Counted from the stretch's first letter, positions 11,665 to 24,773 are shown. The stretch: DNA of 64,000 nt from Henningerozyma blattae CBS 6284 (GCF_000315915.1 NC_020192.1:806001-870000), one strand, 5' to 3'. Numbers and translations: made by a program. The notes: generated by a model from the letters alone, not told the origin.

Positions 11665-12243
11665 ATGCAAACTCTAAAATGTGTTGTCGTAGGGGATGGT
11701 GCTGTCGGTAAGACCTGTCTTTTGATCTCATATACGACGAACCAATTTCCTGCAGATTACGTCCCAACTGTGTTTGATAACTACGCTGTTACTGTTATGA
11801 TTGGTGACGAACCATACACTTTAGGATTATTCGATACAGCTGGTCAAGAAGATTATGATCGTTTAAGACCTTTGTCCTATCCATCCACAGATGTGTTTTT
11901 GGTATGTTTTAGTGTCATATCACCACCATCATTTGAAAATGTTAAAGAGAAATGGTTACCTGAAGTACGTCATCATTGTCCTGGGGTCCCTTGTTTAATT
12001 GTTGGTACACAAATTGATTTAAGAAATGATAAAGTTATTTTACAAAAATTACAAAAGCAAAGATTACGTCTGATTACAAGAGAACAGGGTGCTCAATTAG
12101 CCAGAGATGTCAGAGCTGTTAAATATGTTGAATGTTCTGCATTAACCCAGTCTGGTTTGAAAAATGTTTTTGATGAAGCCATTGTAGCTGCTTTAGAGCC
12201 ACCAGTTGTAAAGAAAACTAAAAAGTTGTGTACCATTTTATAA
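11665..12243 (+). CDS. CDC42: Rho-type GTPase Cdc42, cell polarity regulator
   Basis: Master GTPase of bud-site polarity, acting at the plasma membrane with Cdc24, PAKs and formins (family knowledge). All G motifs are present: P-loop GDGAVGKT at 10-17, effector switch [10 protein letters not shown] at 32-40, switch [15 protein letters not shown] from 57, TQID at 115-118 and the SAL motif near 158. The C-terminus is a polybasic KKTKK followed by the CAAX box CTIL, whose final Leu predicts geranylgeranylation. It is 192 residues, one more than S. cerevisiae Cdc42: the tail reads [10 protein letters not shown], with an additional Leu before the CAAX Cys. Substitutions are otherwise conservative. 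Convergent or tandem partners are far away; its neighbour GCD6 belongs to the paired duplication track in S. cerevisiae. Confidence 0.98.
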   Translation: MQTLKCVVVGDGAVGKTCLLISYTTNQFPADYVPTVFDNYAVTVMIGDEPYTLGLFDTAGQEDYDRLRPLSYPSTDVFLVCFSVISPPSFENVKEKWLPEVRHHCPGVPCLIVGTQIDLRNDKVILQKLQKQRLRLITREQGAQLARDVRAVKYVECSALTQSGLKNVFDEAIVAALEPPVVKKTKKLCTIL

Positions 12244-15209
<2,966 letters not shown>

Positions 15210-15398
15210 AGATAAATTTTATTGGAATAATTAACTTTAACAAATTACAAATTCAATCAAACATTGGATCGTTTCATTTGTTTATCATAATTATAAATAG
15301 TTTTATAACTATCGTTATAATTATATGTATAATAATAGTAATAATATACCAAATATTTATTTTAAATATAAACATTATATGATGTACTGAATATATTT

Positions 15399-15418
15399 NN
15401 NNNNNNNNNNNNNNNNNN
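15399..15418. other. Assembly gap (20 N)
   Basis: Twenty undetermined bases, flanked by AT-rich DNA; the real gap length is unknown. Confidence 0.99.
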
Positions 15419-15554
15419 TTTTGCATACTTTTATAAATGCTCAAACTTAATAATAATTTAATTAAAGAAATAAAAAAATTATAAGTAAATAAATAATTAT
15501 AACTTTAATTAGAAATATAGAAAACATTTGGTCATAGACAAGCATGACAAAGAA

Positions 15555-15556
<2 letters not shown>

Positions 15557-15585
<29 letters not shown>
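15557..15585. repeat. AT dinucleotide microsatellite
   Basis: Uninterrupted alternating AT of about 29 bases in the MNN9-PHO8 3' spacer. Confidence 0.9.
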
Positions 15586-15591
<6 letters not shown>

Positions 15592-15867
15592 AAAAAATAA
15601 AACATGGAGAAATGAACAATTGAGATTGTAAACATGAGTTGAAGAAATGGATGAATAAAAAAACGCAGAATAATAAAAAGAAGATAAAACTAAACGAAAA
15701 AAAAATTAGATATGGAAATGGATAGATCTGTAATAAAAAAAAGAAAATAACAACAAGAATAAAAAGTAAAGGGGAGATTAATTTATAGTTTTCGTGTAGT
15801 ATTTTCTATTATCATTTACAAATATGAGGTAGAAAAAAGTGATAGTCATTAGACATTAATGAATTGA

Positions 15868-17556
15868 TTAATCTAGAGAAATTTTCAAATGATGGAAATA
15901 TTCGTCTGCAAATTCATCCATATTTTCGAGTTCCTTTGCAGTCATATCTGGATGATGGACTGTATCTTGAATCATATCAGTGACATCGTCCAAATTCAAA
16001 TTCATATATTCTTCCATGAATTTACCGATTTCTGTATTTTCATGATTACCTTGCAATTTATCCAAAATCCTATACCAAGTTGTTTTCCTATTTGAATATG
16101 CATAAATGTTAACATCAACAGCAGAATGACCATGTGTAGTCCAACCTATTTGAGCTCTCCAGGAGATCATCCTGTTAAGCTTTTCTTGAACTTCATTTAC
16201 ATCTTTATATGACATAATATCCAATACATCTTTTTCTCTATAATCGAAAATATGTAACCCATTTTCGAAAATTTCCTTTTTAATAAAATTTTTAATTTCA
16301 TTTCTTGTTAAATTATTTGAAAATTTAATGAAATTGGAATAAACTTTTTTTAAATATTCACCTGAATGAGTCGAGTTTGCCAAAACTTCAGGGAACCAAA
16401 TATAATCTGGATAGGTTCTAGTGACTTGCTTAGCAGTGACAAGGCCACCAGTTTCATGGTCAGAAGTGGATAATACGATTGTTTCAGTATCTGTTTTTGA
16501 GACGTAATCTAAAACAGCTTCAAAAGCTTCATCAAAGGCCAATACTTCACGAGCTTGAGATGCAGGGTCATTTTGGTGACCTGCATGATCAATACGTGAA
16601 CCTTCAATCATAATAAAGAAACCTTCATCTGAATCTTTTGTAGCCTCGTCAAGGGCATTAATGGCAGTCATTGCTTGCTCTTTCAAAGAAGGATGGACTG
16701 TTGGATCTCTATCGAAATCAAAAGGAATATCATTATCAGCTAGTAATGCTAATAGTGGTAATGAAACGTTGAAACCGTTCTGTAAATCATCAAAACTTGC
16801 TCTATCACCTACATAGGACCAACCTTCATCAAGAGCCTCTTGAATTAGATTTCTATCGTCGGCACGTGCACCACCATTACCAACCCATTCACTATCTTTG
16901 GAATTTGAGGAGTAGAAATGCGATCTACCACCACCCATTAATAAATCTACCATCCTGCCCAATGGATAATTACCCAATTGCTGAGATGCAATTAGATCCT
17001 CTTGAAATCTATAATCTGCATGAGCACTAAACGAGGCAGGAGTTGCGTCTGTAATTCTTGTTGTTACAACTAACCCAGTCATATAACCTTGTAGTTTAGC
17101 AGCTTCTAACAAGGTTCCACATGGATTCTTTTGTGGATCAATACCAATAGCCCCATTATAGGTCTTTAATCTACATGAAAATGCAGTAGCACCTGCGGCT
17201 GAATCAGTAATTAATGAATCGGACGATCTTGTTCTTGAAGAACCAATTAAATGCTTATCTAAAGTCAAGACATCGTCTATAGGTAAATTGTAAACATGTT
17301 GCTTAAATGAACGGGCTAATGACAATGAAGTTGGACCCATTCCATCAGTGACAAAGAAAATAACATTCTTTTTTTGAGACGTGTTCTTTAGAGTGACACT
17401 TGGGGATATTAGAGTCAAAAAAATCGAGACAGCTAATAAGCTTAATATTATTTGTTTCCAAAACCTTCGAATTTTATAGAGAGATAATTTACTTTTGATT
17501 GTTGTTACAGAATCAGCATTTTTTGGAATTCCAGAAATAAGGCCTGTAGATTCCAT
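15868..17556 (-). CDS. PHO8: Vacuolar repressible alkaline phosphatase
   Basis: Type II vacuolar membrane phosphatase that hydrolyses phosphomonoesters in the vacuole lumen; in S. cerevisiae it belongs to the PHO regulon and is activated by Pep4 cleavage. A cytosolic tail (1-32) precedes a signal-anchor at about 33-50. The catalytic domain has the metal-binding FFVTDGMGP (Asp71), the nucleophile motif TDSAAGA with Ser at about 119, VVTTRITDATPASF, MIEGSRIDHAGHQNDP, STSDHETGG and the late metal ligand WTTHGHSAVDV. All active-site motifs are intact and the length, 562, matches S. cerevisiae Pho8 (566). CACGTT cores lie upstream at 17566-17571 and 17949-17954 on the coding strand, but both have a 5' T that Pho4 disfavours. 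PHO8-CWC21 adjacency matches YDR481C-YDR482C. Confidence 0.98.
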   Translation of the reverse strand: MESTGLISGIPKNADSVTTIKSKLSLYKIRRFWKQIILSLLAVSIFLTLISPSVTLKNTSQKKNVIFFVTDGMGPTSLSLARSFKQHVYNLPIDDVLTLDKHLIGSSRTRSSDSLITDSAAGATAFSCRLKTYNGAIGIDPQKNPCGTLLEAAKLQGYMTGLVVTTRITDATPASFSAHADYRFQEDLIASQQLGNYPLGRMVDLLMGGGRSHFYSSNSKDSEWVGNGGARADDRNLIQEALDEGWSYVGDRASFDDLQNGFNVSLPLLALLADNDIPFDFDRDPTVHPSLKEQAMTAINALDEATKDSDEGFFIMIEGSRIDHAGHQNDPASQAREVLAFDEAFEAVLDYVSKTDTETIVLSTSDHETGGLVTAKQVTRTYPDYIWFPEVLANSTHSGEYLKKVYSNFIKFSNNLTRNEIKNFIKKEIFENGLHIFDYREKDVLDIMSYKDVNEVQEKLNRMISWRAQIGWTTHGHSAVDVNIYAYSNRKTTWYRILDKLQGNHENTEIGKFMEEYMNLNLDDVTDMIQDTVHHPDMTAKELENMDEFADEYFHHLKISLD

Positions 17557-17977
17557 TTTCCTTTGAACGTGACTGTGCTCTTGTACTTGTACTTGTATTT
17601 GTAATTGTTCTATTTTATTCTATTCTACTTATTTTTCCTTCTCTGTTTCTATACTCCGTCTACTGATATTGGATTATTTCTTGCTTGTAAAGTTAGTCTA
17701 ATATGTTTGAATATGATTTAATAAGATGCGATTTGATTTAACACGATTTATATTACAACTATTTAAATCAAGGAAGGATAATCCTTAAATAAATCTTAAA
17801 TCCACTAATTGACAACGTTCCCTCTCCAATGGACTTTTTTCGGAGAAATTGTAAAGTACAAAATCACGCGGAGGTGCACGGGTGAAACTAATTTGTTGAA
17901 AATAAAAAGTGTGGAAAAAACATGAAAAAACATGAAAAAACATGAAAAAACGTGAAAAACATGGAAAAAAGGATAAC
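17557..17977. other. PHO8 promoter / CWC21 3' spacer
   Basis: Contains the PHO8 5' region and, next to the CWC21 stop, a short tandem repeat (separate entry). No gene is supported; a frame at 17785-18051 overlaps the CWC21 end and looks like repeat-derived chance coding. Confidence 0.6.
17912..17970. repeat. 10-bp tandem repeat CATGAAAAAA
   Basis: Three exact units (17921-17950) flanked by diverged units (GTGGAAAAAA before; CGTGAAAAAC and ATGGAAAAAA after), ending a few bases before the CWC21 stop on the opposite strand. Confidence 0.85.
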
Positions 17978-18385
17978 TCAACTTTCATCTTCCTTCTTAA
18001 TTTTTTGAGGCTCCTTAAGACGCTCTTTTCTTGATGTATACAAACTTTCAACTCGTTTCAATTCTTTATGTTCGTTTTGAAGTTTTTCTTTGAACAACTG
18101 GCATTTGTGATCGATATCTTGGTCAGTCAAATCTGTAGAGTCTTCTAAATGATCTCTATACTCAGAAACTTGTAATTGGATAGAACGCTTATCTTGATGA
18201 ATTTTCAACTTGGCGTCTTTAATAGATGGTTTCACAACAGCACGAGTTTTTGGCTTTTGTTTAGCCTCTTGTGCTCTTTTTGTATAATTCTTATTATTAT
18301 ACTCATTATGAGCTAAAGAACGTTGGATATGACCCGATGTGGAAGACCCTTTTGCAGTTTTTAAACCTACCCCATTATGTGACAT
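17978..18385 (-). CDS. CWC21: Pre-mRNA splicing factor Cwc21
   Basis: Small spliceosome component, counterpart of the SRm300/SRRM2 N-terminus, which sits near the exon junction and contacts Prp8 and Snu114 (family knowledge). The N-terminus MSHNGVGLKTAKGSSTSGH is the strongly conserved family signature. The cwf21 domain is the charged helix around residues 85-115 (TDLTDQDIDHKCQLFKEKL). The C-terminus is Lys/Arg/Glu-rich. At 135 residues it equals S. cerevisiae Cwc21. It lies tandem and upstream of PHO8 on the same strand, as in S. cerevisiae. The start is fixed by the conserved first residues. Confidence 0.95.
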   Translation of the reverse strand: MSHNGVGLKTAKGSSTSGHIQRSLAHNEYNNKNYTKRAQEAKQKPKTRAVVKPSIKDAKLKIHQDKRSIQLQVSEYRDHLEDSTDLTDQDIDHKCQLFKEKLQNEHKELKRVESLYTSRKERLKEPQKIKKEDES

Positions 18386-21300
18386 TCTTGTTATTGATTA
18401 GGCCTTGCAGTTTTAGCATCAAAAAATTTATAGGTGAATTAATTGATGAGAATTTATGGGTGCGATTTATATTTTGGGATATCATTTTTCAAGTTTTAAT
18501 TTGCAAATGGTCTAGGGTTCGAATTTCGAGAGGGCCCAATAAAAATAAAAAATATAATCCTAAACCCATCTTATTGAAATATCAAGGACTATCAGGAAGA
18601 GATCAAAGTATATCTTAGTGAATTGACAAGTACATCTATGATTTCAATAAAGATTGTGAGCTATTCTCTTTGTAATTGTTTTATTTAAGATTACATCACC
18701 ATTATCGATTGATGATTGTAGTAACTTGGATCATAGAATAAAAGAAAATAATAGACATATAGTCAGATTCTAATTATTTCAAATTTGGACACTTGAATAT
18801 GATTTAGAACTTATAGAATAAATTTATTTTAAATAGTTTTTTTTTCAAAAACTAACAAATACCAAGAGATTAAATTATCTTCTCGCCTTAACTCTTTCCC
18901 TCCTTCTCCTTATAAGTATTTCAAATAATCTCATACACAATTCTCCCTTTTAAACTATTTAATATTAGTGCATATCATTTATATACTAAATTTCTTCCTA
19001 AATAAATTTCAACAATTTTGAACTAGGACTTTCAGCAAGGCCCATGACTCTTTGTATCAAAAATAAATACTTCACAAGAAATCTACAAAACTATTTTGAC
19101 GTTTAATCGTAATAAATTACTTAGTTTGAAATTATCAAACTGTTCTATATCGATTTTTCCAAGGTTGAGCTGTAACTCGACTTTACTATACTAAGTGACT
19201 AATATTTCATTAAATATGAATTAACTGCAAAGTTTAATCTTTATGTTAAGCATCCATAAAGGATGATGGTTTCAGGTATGTAACATAAAAACTTGTCAAA
19301 TTTACGGACGAAGGGATTTCAAATAAGTATAAAAAATAATGATACGAGATAGTTTGCATATAAAGTAACAATAATATGAATGTGTAACATTAAAAATAAT
19401 ATTTATTATTATTATAAATATGTAATGCAGTAAGATTTAGGAGGACACGGCGTCCAACCCTCTCATCTAAATAAAATAAGATGAGAAAAAATGACAGCCA
19501 CGAAAGTAAATTGGTGTTTCTGGTATCTATATATAAAATAGAATAAGAAAAATGATAGCCATTTTGGCTTACATATCTTAGGAAGGCTTCAATAAGAAAT
19601 TCAATAACGTGCTATATGGTAATAGTAAGTGCTTGGGTTTTAATCTGTCGTAACGATATACCATTGTGTTAGACTTTTGACTAAGTGGAAAGTACCATTA
19701 ATACTAGTATATTGAAACAAATATTTATCATATATATACTCAAGTGGGTATATTGATTGAAGGTTGCTTATTGTTGTTGAACTATGAGGATATTATATGC
19801 ATTTCATAACAAATATTCACCTGTATAAGTATCAGTAACAAAAAATAACTTTTAGTAGTGACTCTCAGTGAATTAACCTTAAATGCAAGTGTACATAAAG
19901 GAGCGGTGGTTCGGTGATTAATGTGTTTAAAAATAATCTTCATAAATATATTCAATTGGAAGAGCCCAAATATTAAGTTTAGATTTGCACTCAAACTACT
20001 TACTATTGGGCAAGTTTCTGTTGTAACTCTTAAGTGACCTTTGTAAATGCTGTTTATAAAAAAAAAATATTGAAAAGCAGCTTGCCCCTTACAAATAGTA
20101 CCATTGTTGTTGACTATCTAGGATGAAAATCATACTTGTTACAAGTATAACCTCTTCTAAAATGTAATTTCCTCGTAGGGTAATTGAAAAATGCTTAAAT
20201 ACATAAAAGCAATAGTGGTAACTTAATTAATTATTAAATTAATACTGTTGTTTTTCTTTTATTATTGTTCTCATCTAGGAATACAAATGCTTCACGAACT
20301 TTACCATTAAGGTGCCTATTAACCCCACGGCACCAGTTAAGGCTTGGAAATCATTGAAGAAAGGTATATGAATTGTTCATATGCATTAGTTTTATTCTTG
20401 GGGGAGGTTGTATAGCTTTGGTCCATAATGATGTTTCCCACATAGGTAGCATTAAATACTCAGGTGTTCCAACAAAATTTCTTGAGTATTGCTAGTACTT
20501 GATAATACCTTAGTAATAAAAGTATTAATAAAACTCAAAAGATTGCCCATTTTTTTTCAACCTGTTTAAAAAGAGAATTAGCCTTTCTAAAAGAAAATCG
20601 AAAGTAGACAATAATGGGGAAAAGTCAAAAACATTCTCTGCAGAAATCTAGAGAGTCTTTTATAGTCTTTACTCTATCAAATATAAATACTAGTAACATT
20701 GTTATGAGCATGATGAAAAAANAAAAAAAAAAAAAGAAATACAAACTGGAACACATCATTCTAACAATTAACCAAAACAGGTAGTATAGAGTAAGGAAAA
20801 AACAAAATTAAATCTTACCCTTCGCAAGTTTGTTGGAATATAAATTATAAATTCTCATTTTGCTCCTTTAATTATTCGTACTAAACAAAGTTTAAACACT
20901 CATTTTTCATGCTCAATTTCATGCTTTTTTACCACTATTGTTAAAGCATTATACTAATACTCAATCCAATGGATAACAAAAAATTTAGAAAATAATTATT
21001 GTGATTTCTCAAGTCTTCTTGACACAATTTTTTTTTCATTGAGCATTATTAGTTTTTAAGTCTAAATTTACCATTTTTACTTAAGAATTCGCGTTACTTC
21101 GTAATTTTCGTGTATAGTGAAATTTTCCTCTATTTAAATTCATTTTTCTCATTTTTATTTCCAAATTTCAAACTAAATATTCGGCCTCTTTTTGAAATCT
21201 TGGTGCTTTAAAAACTGCAGATCGTTATTGCTTATTTTACAATTTTTTTCAAGAAATTATTGTTTGCATTTTAAAAGCTAAATCTGTTTATTTGTTTATC

Positions 21301-21442
21301 AGTTACTTTATTTGTTTGTGTTTATATTTGCATTTTACGTCTTATTATTTATATATATCCAATAATTCATCCATTAATAATTTGATTGATATAGATTATT
21401 CAATCATTATCGTAGTACATTGCTTCAAATATCCCATCAACA
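18386..21442. other. Long CWC21-KTR6 spacer, no intact gene
   Basis: Three kilobases without a supported gene, the longest such stretch. The two flanking genes are divergent, so both promoters lie here. Visible items: a B-box-like GGTTCGAA at about 18517-18524 without a foldable tRNA; two small inverted repeats at 19443-19486; an imperfect ~30-bp direct repeat (19470-19500 and 19531-19562) ending GACAGCCA/GATAGCCA; a short codon-like run at about 20280-20373; and a single N at 20722 in a poly-A run. TGTTGGAATA at about 20830 resembles the first bases of Ty LTRs, but no matching LTR end or target duplication was seen. No centromere or convincing ncRNA is seen. Confidence 0.5.
19443..19486. other. 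Two adjacent small inverted repeats
   Basis: GGAC(5)GTCC at 19443-19455 is followed by an 8-bp perfect stem, TCTCATCT/AGATGAGA (19461-19468 and 19479-19486), with a 10-base AT loop and an A-run after it. They could be a structured RNA end or chance; no function is assigned. Confidence 0.35.
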
Positions 21443-22840
21443 ATGTCTATTCACATATCGAAACGCATAACAAGAGTCGTGCTGATTATCGTCCTAGTTG
21501 TAGTGTCCATCTCAGTCTTATCGAATCATGCTACAACTCAGGATATTTACAAAGATTATGTTCCTACAGCTTTAGATTTCTCTGCATATTATAACGATGA
21601 TAGTCCCAAACTACCTAGTGGAAATTCGAAATTTGATTTTGCAATCTCTTCAGTATCTAGTCTAGGTGCTCTTCCTTCTGCAGATCCCAGTATTTGGAAG
21701 AAACAGAAAGAAGATGATGAATTTAAGAAAAAATTAGCCAAGGCTAAAGAAGAAGCTAAAAAGGCAGAAGAAAATCCAGATGATAAAGATCATTTATACA
21801 AGTTCTTGGCACCCTCTTTTGCTAATGAAGGTAGAAGACCCTCTGCAGTTCTAATATCTGTCATTAATGTGGATGATGATTTACAAAAAATTTTGGAGAC
21901 TGTTTATTCAGTTGAAACTAAATTCAATAACAAATTGAAATATCCTTGGGTTTTCATCTCTAAAGATCCATTACCAGAACCCACAGTTTCTACAATCGAA
22001 TCTGTTTTAGGGATTGAAAATTGTAAATTTGGAACTATTCCAGAAAGTGATTGGGCTTATCCATCATATATCGATAAAAACAAAGCTGCTGTATCAAGAG
22101 CTCAAATGTTTAAATTAGACTTCGGCTCTTCTGAATCATATAGACATATGGCAAGATACTTGTCAGGTTTGATCTGGGAACATCCTCTTTTACAAGGTTT
22201 CGATTGGTATTGGCGTATTGATCCAGGCTCTGTTTTGACTTGTGATATTCAATATGATTTATTTAGATGGATGCAAGATACAGGTAAAGTTTTCGGGTTC
22301 ACTCTCTCAGGAAGAGAAGAACCGGACACTATGAAAACTTTATGGGACAAGACAAGAAACTATATTGACTCTCATAAAAATATTCATCCAGATTTGAGAG
22401 GTTTTGTAACAAATGCAGGAGAGGCAAAGGCAGGCAAAAACGATAAAATTACTAAAAATGATGATTATAACAATTGTTATTTCTGGTCAAACTCAGAACT
22501 TGGGAATCTAAACTATTGGAGATCACCACTTGTCAAAAACTATTTCGATTATTTAGATCATGAAGGTGGATTCTTCTATGAAAGATGGGCTGATCATACA
22601 GTGCATACTTTAAGTACTGTCTTGTTCTTAGAAAAAAGACAATTCCATTTCTTCCCAGATGTAGGTTTTTCGTTTGGTGAATATAAAAATTGTCCATTAG
22701 AAGATTTCTTATGGAAAGAAAACAATTGTGCTTGTGATCAAGGTGATGACAATTCTTTCAGAAAACGTTCATGTACCGGTAGATATTACGAGTCCATTGA
22801 AAAGGGTAAACCAGAAGGCCATCAAGATCACGACTATTAA
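21443..22840 (+). CDS. KTR6: Golgi mannosyltransferase of the KRE2/MNT1 family, Ktr6/Mnn6 type
   Basis: Type II Golgi glycosyltransferase (GT15). A short basic tail (SKRITR) and signal-anchor (about 10-26) precede a charged Lys/Glu stem, then the catalytic domain from about 130 (PWVFISKDPL, ESYRHMARYLSG, FDWYWRIDPG, RWMQDTGKVFGFTLS, NNCYFWSNSELGNLNYWRS, GGFFYERWADHTVHT). Kre2-type enzymes carry WYWRVEPD; here residues 260-262 are DPG, the Mnn6/Ktr6 form. The end CDQGDDNSFRKRSCTGRYY and KPEG also fit Ktr6 better than Kre2. Mnn6 is linked to mannosylphosphate addition to mannan (family knowledge). S. cerevisiae KRE2 (next to CWC21) and KTR6 (YPL053C) are duplicates, so the position alone does not separate them. 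It is 465 residues, against about 446 for Ktr6. Confidence 0.85.
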   Translation: MSIHISKRITRVVLIIVLVVVSISVLSNHATTQDIYKDYVPTALDFSAYYNDDSPKLPSGNSKFDFAISSVSSLGALPSADPSIWKKQKEDDEFKKKLAKAKEEAKKAEENPDDKDHLYKFLAPSFANEGRRPSAVLISVINVDDDLQKILETVYSVETKFNNKLKYPWVFISKDPLPEPTVSTIESVLGIENCKFGTIPESDWAYPSYIDKNKAAVSRAQMFKLDFGSSESYRHMARYLSGLIWEHPLLQGFDWYWRIDPGSVLTCDIQYDLFRWMQDTGKVFGFTLSGREEPDTMKTLWDKTRNYIDSHKNIHPDLRGFVTNAGEAKAGKNDKITKNDDYNNCYFWSNSELGNLNYWRSPLVKNYFDYLDHEGGFFYERWADHTVHTLSTVLFLEKRQFHFFPDVGFSFGEYKNCPLEDFLWKENNCACDQGDDNSFRKRSCTGRYYESIEKGKPEGHQDHDY

Positions 22841-23313
22841 TCAGTACACATTTCCCCATTCTCTCATCTTCATTCTAATAATCATTATAAAAAAACAAGA
22901 CAAAACCAAAAAAAGTATAATAAAAAAGAATCTGTAAAATTAGCTTTCTAAAGGGAACTTAAAATAATGCATCATCTCATATATTTTTATATCTATTTCT
23001 TTTGTTTTACTATTTTTTTTAGCTTTTTATTATTATTATTTTACATTCGTTTAATAGATAGTAAATAAGTACTACCATGTGTAAAATATTTATAATCATA
23101 CAATAATGAATTCGATTTAGTTTTTTTTTAACTTTTGCATTCTTCAAATTAATTAATTTTATACTTTTTAAAAATAGTTTTTTTTTTTATATTTTTCACT
23201 TACCGATGATGAGCTTATTTAATAAAAAAATATATCTTTTCTAAAACATATTGTTTTAACAAGAAATTTATCAGTACTAAAGGCTATAAATATCATCAAC
23301 AGTTGTTTTTAAT
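22841..23313. other. KTR6-CNS1 spacer
   Basis: AT-rich with several T8-T9 runs; terminator and promoter only. No gene is seen; in S. cerevisiae LEE1 follows KTR6 but is absent here. Confidence 0.55.
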
Positions 23314-24441
23314 ATGGAAGCACCTAAGAAATATGTCCCTGGGCCAAATGATCCAGAATTACCACCACAATTATCAGAATTTAAAGATAAATCTGCAGAT
23401 GAAATATTTGAAGAATTAAATAGAATGCCATTTTTCATGACACAATTAGATGAAACTGATGGTGAAGGTGGTGTTAATGATAATTTAGAAGCTTTGAAAG
23501 CATTAGCCTATGAAGGTGAACCTCATGAAATTGCCGGTAACTTTAAGAATCGTGGGAATGAATTTTATAAATTAAAACAATACCGGGATGCAAGAGAAGT
23601 TTATACAAAAGGTATTGATGTTAAATGTGATGATGATAAAATCAATGAATCACTTTATGCTAATCGTGCAGCTTGTGAATTAGAATTGAAAAATTTTAGA
23701 AAATGTATTGAGGATTGTAAAAAAGCTTTAAGTTTTAATGTTAAAAATATTAAATGTTATTATAGAATGGGTAAAGCATTTTTAAGCGTGGATAGATTTG
23801 ATGAATCTAAAGAATCAATCGAATTTGGTTTGAAAATTGATTCTGAAAATAAATCTCTCAAGAATCTACTACAAGCTATCGAAAAAAGACAATTAGAAAT
23901 TCAAAGACGTAAAGATATGGAAATGAAGATAAAACTTGAAAAAGAAGGTAAAAAAGTTATCCTGGAGAATGCTATGAAATTAAGAAACATTACTATGATT
24001 GGAACTTCTAACCCAGTAGATTTGTTGAAAGAAGGTAAATTGAAATTAGAAGATCCATTAGATTTTGAATCTCAACTTATTTTCCCAGCATTAATCATGT
24101 ATCCAACTTTAGATGAATTTGATTTTGTTGCAGAAGTAGGTGAATTGACCACTGTTGGTGAATTATTAGATGTAATATTCGATAGACCACAACAATGGTT
24201 TGAAATAAAGGGTCATGATGTTTTTCAAAATAAGAACAAAGTATTAGCTTATATGGAAACACAATCTGGTGGTTTAGTTAAAATTGGTAGAAAAAATTCA
24301 TTTCATGAAATATTTAAAATGGAAAAACTAGTTATTCCAATGTTTGATAATTCATTAAAAATATTTTTCGTACCAAAATCAGAAAGTGAAGCTTGGCTAG
24401 CCAAATGGGATAAGACCAAAGCTATTGAAAGAAGATTATAA
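23314..24441 (+). CDS. CNS1: Hsp90 co-chaperone Cns1 (TPR protein)
   Basis: Essential TPR co-chaperone that links Hsp90 and Hsp70 and, by published work, supports eEF2 folding. The N-terminus has the family stretch YVPGPNDPELPPQL and EIFEELNRMPFFMTQLDE. Three TPR units span about residues 77-190 (NFKNRGNEFYKLKQYRDA, ESLYANRAACELELKNFRKC, IKCYYRMGKAFLSVDRFDE), including the Asn/Lys carboxylate-clamp residues. The C-terminal wheel-like domain ends with KSESEAWLAKWDKTKAIERRL. The 375 residues match S. cerevisiae Cns1 (385). The start ATG 23314 gives the conserved N-terminus. It is convergent with SLI15, as in YBR155W/YBR156C. Confidence 0.96.
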   Translation: MEAPKKYVPGPNDPELPPQLSEFKDKSADEIFEELNRMPFFMTQLDETDGEGGVNDNLEALKALAYEGEPHEIAGNFKNRGNEFYKLKQYRDAREVYTKGIDVKCDDDKINESLYANRAACELELKNFRKCIEDCKKALSFNVKNIKCYYRMGKAFLSVDRFDESKESIEFGLKIDSENKSLKNLLQAIEKRQLEIQRRKDMEMKIKLEKEGKKVILENAMKLRNITMIGTSNPVDLLKEGKLKLEDPLDFESQLIFPALIMYPTLDEFDFVAEVGELTTVGELLDVIFDRPQQWFEIKGHDVFQNKNKVLAYMETQSGGLVKIGRKNSFHEIFKMEKLVIPMFDNSLKIFFVPKSESEAWLAKWDKTKAIERRL

Positions 24442-24773
24442 TTTTAATTTTGAGACATGATCGTGTATTTGTAAAATAATTTGTGTGCTTTTATAATTTT
24501 TTTTTATTTTTTTTTCTTTTTATTTTTTAAAATGCAACTTTTTTTTTATTTGTTAAACTATTATTGTATATGTTATTATTATATAGTTAAATGCAAAGAA
24601 TTGTATATAATTGTAAAAATTATATGAGTTGGTATTTGAATATTTAAAAAATTAAATTAGTTTTGAATATTTAAAGGGGACAAAAAAAAGAAAGAATTGT
24701 GATGTGAATGAGGGAAAAAAAAGAATTGTTCATGAATATTGTTATTTTGTTATTTTTAAAACAAAAAAATTTT
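24442..24773. other. CNS1-SLI15 convergent 3' spacer
   Basis: Poly-T/poly-A rich, consistent with back-to-back terminators; nothing else is seen. Confidence 0.6.

Larger units (their letters stand above)
15210..15867. other. MNN9-PHO8 convergent spacer with assembly gap
   Basis: Convergent 3' ends. It holds a 20-base run of N (15399-15418) and an AT dinucleotide microsatellite at about 15557-15585. No gene is supported. Confidence 0.7.

Noticed and set aside
17566..17954. CACGTT cores as Pho4 sites of PHO8 (17566-17571 and 17949-17954)
   Set aside because: Both have a 5' T, which disfavours Pho4, and one is only 10 bases from the ATG; not strong enough to call.
20829..21442. Solo Ty LTR suggested by TGTTGGAATATAAAT
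   Set aside because: No matching CAACA end with a target duplication; only the first ten bases resemble a delta element.
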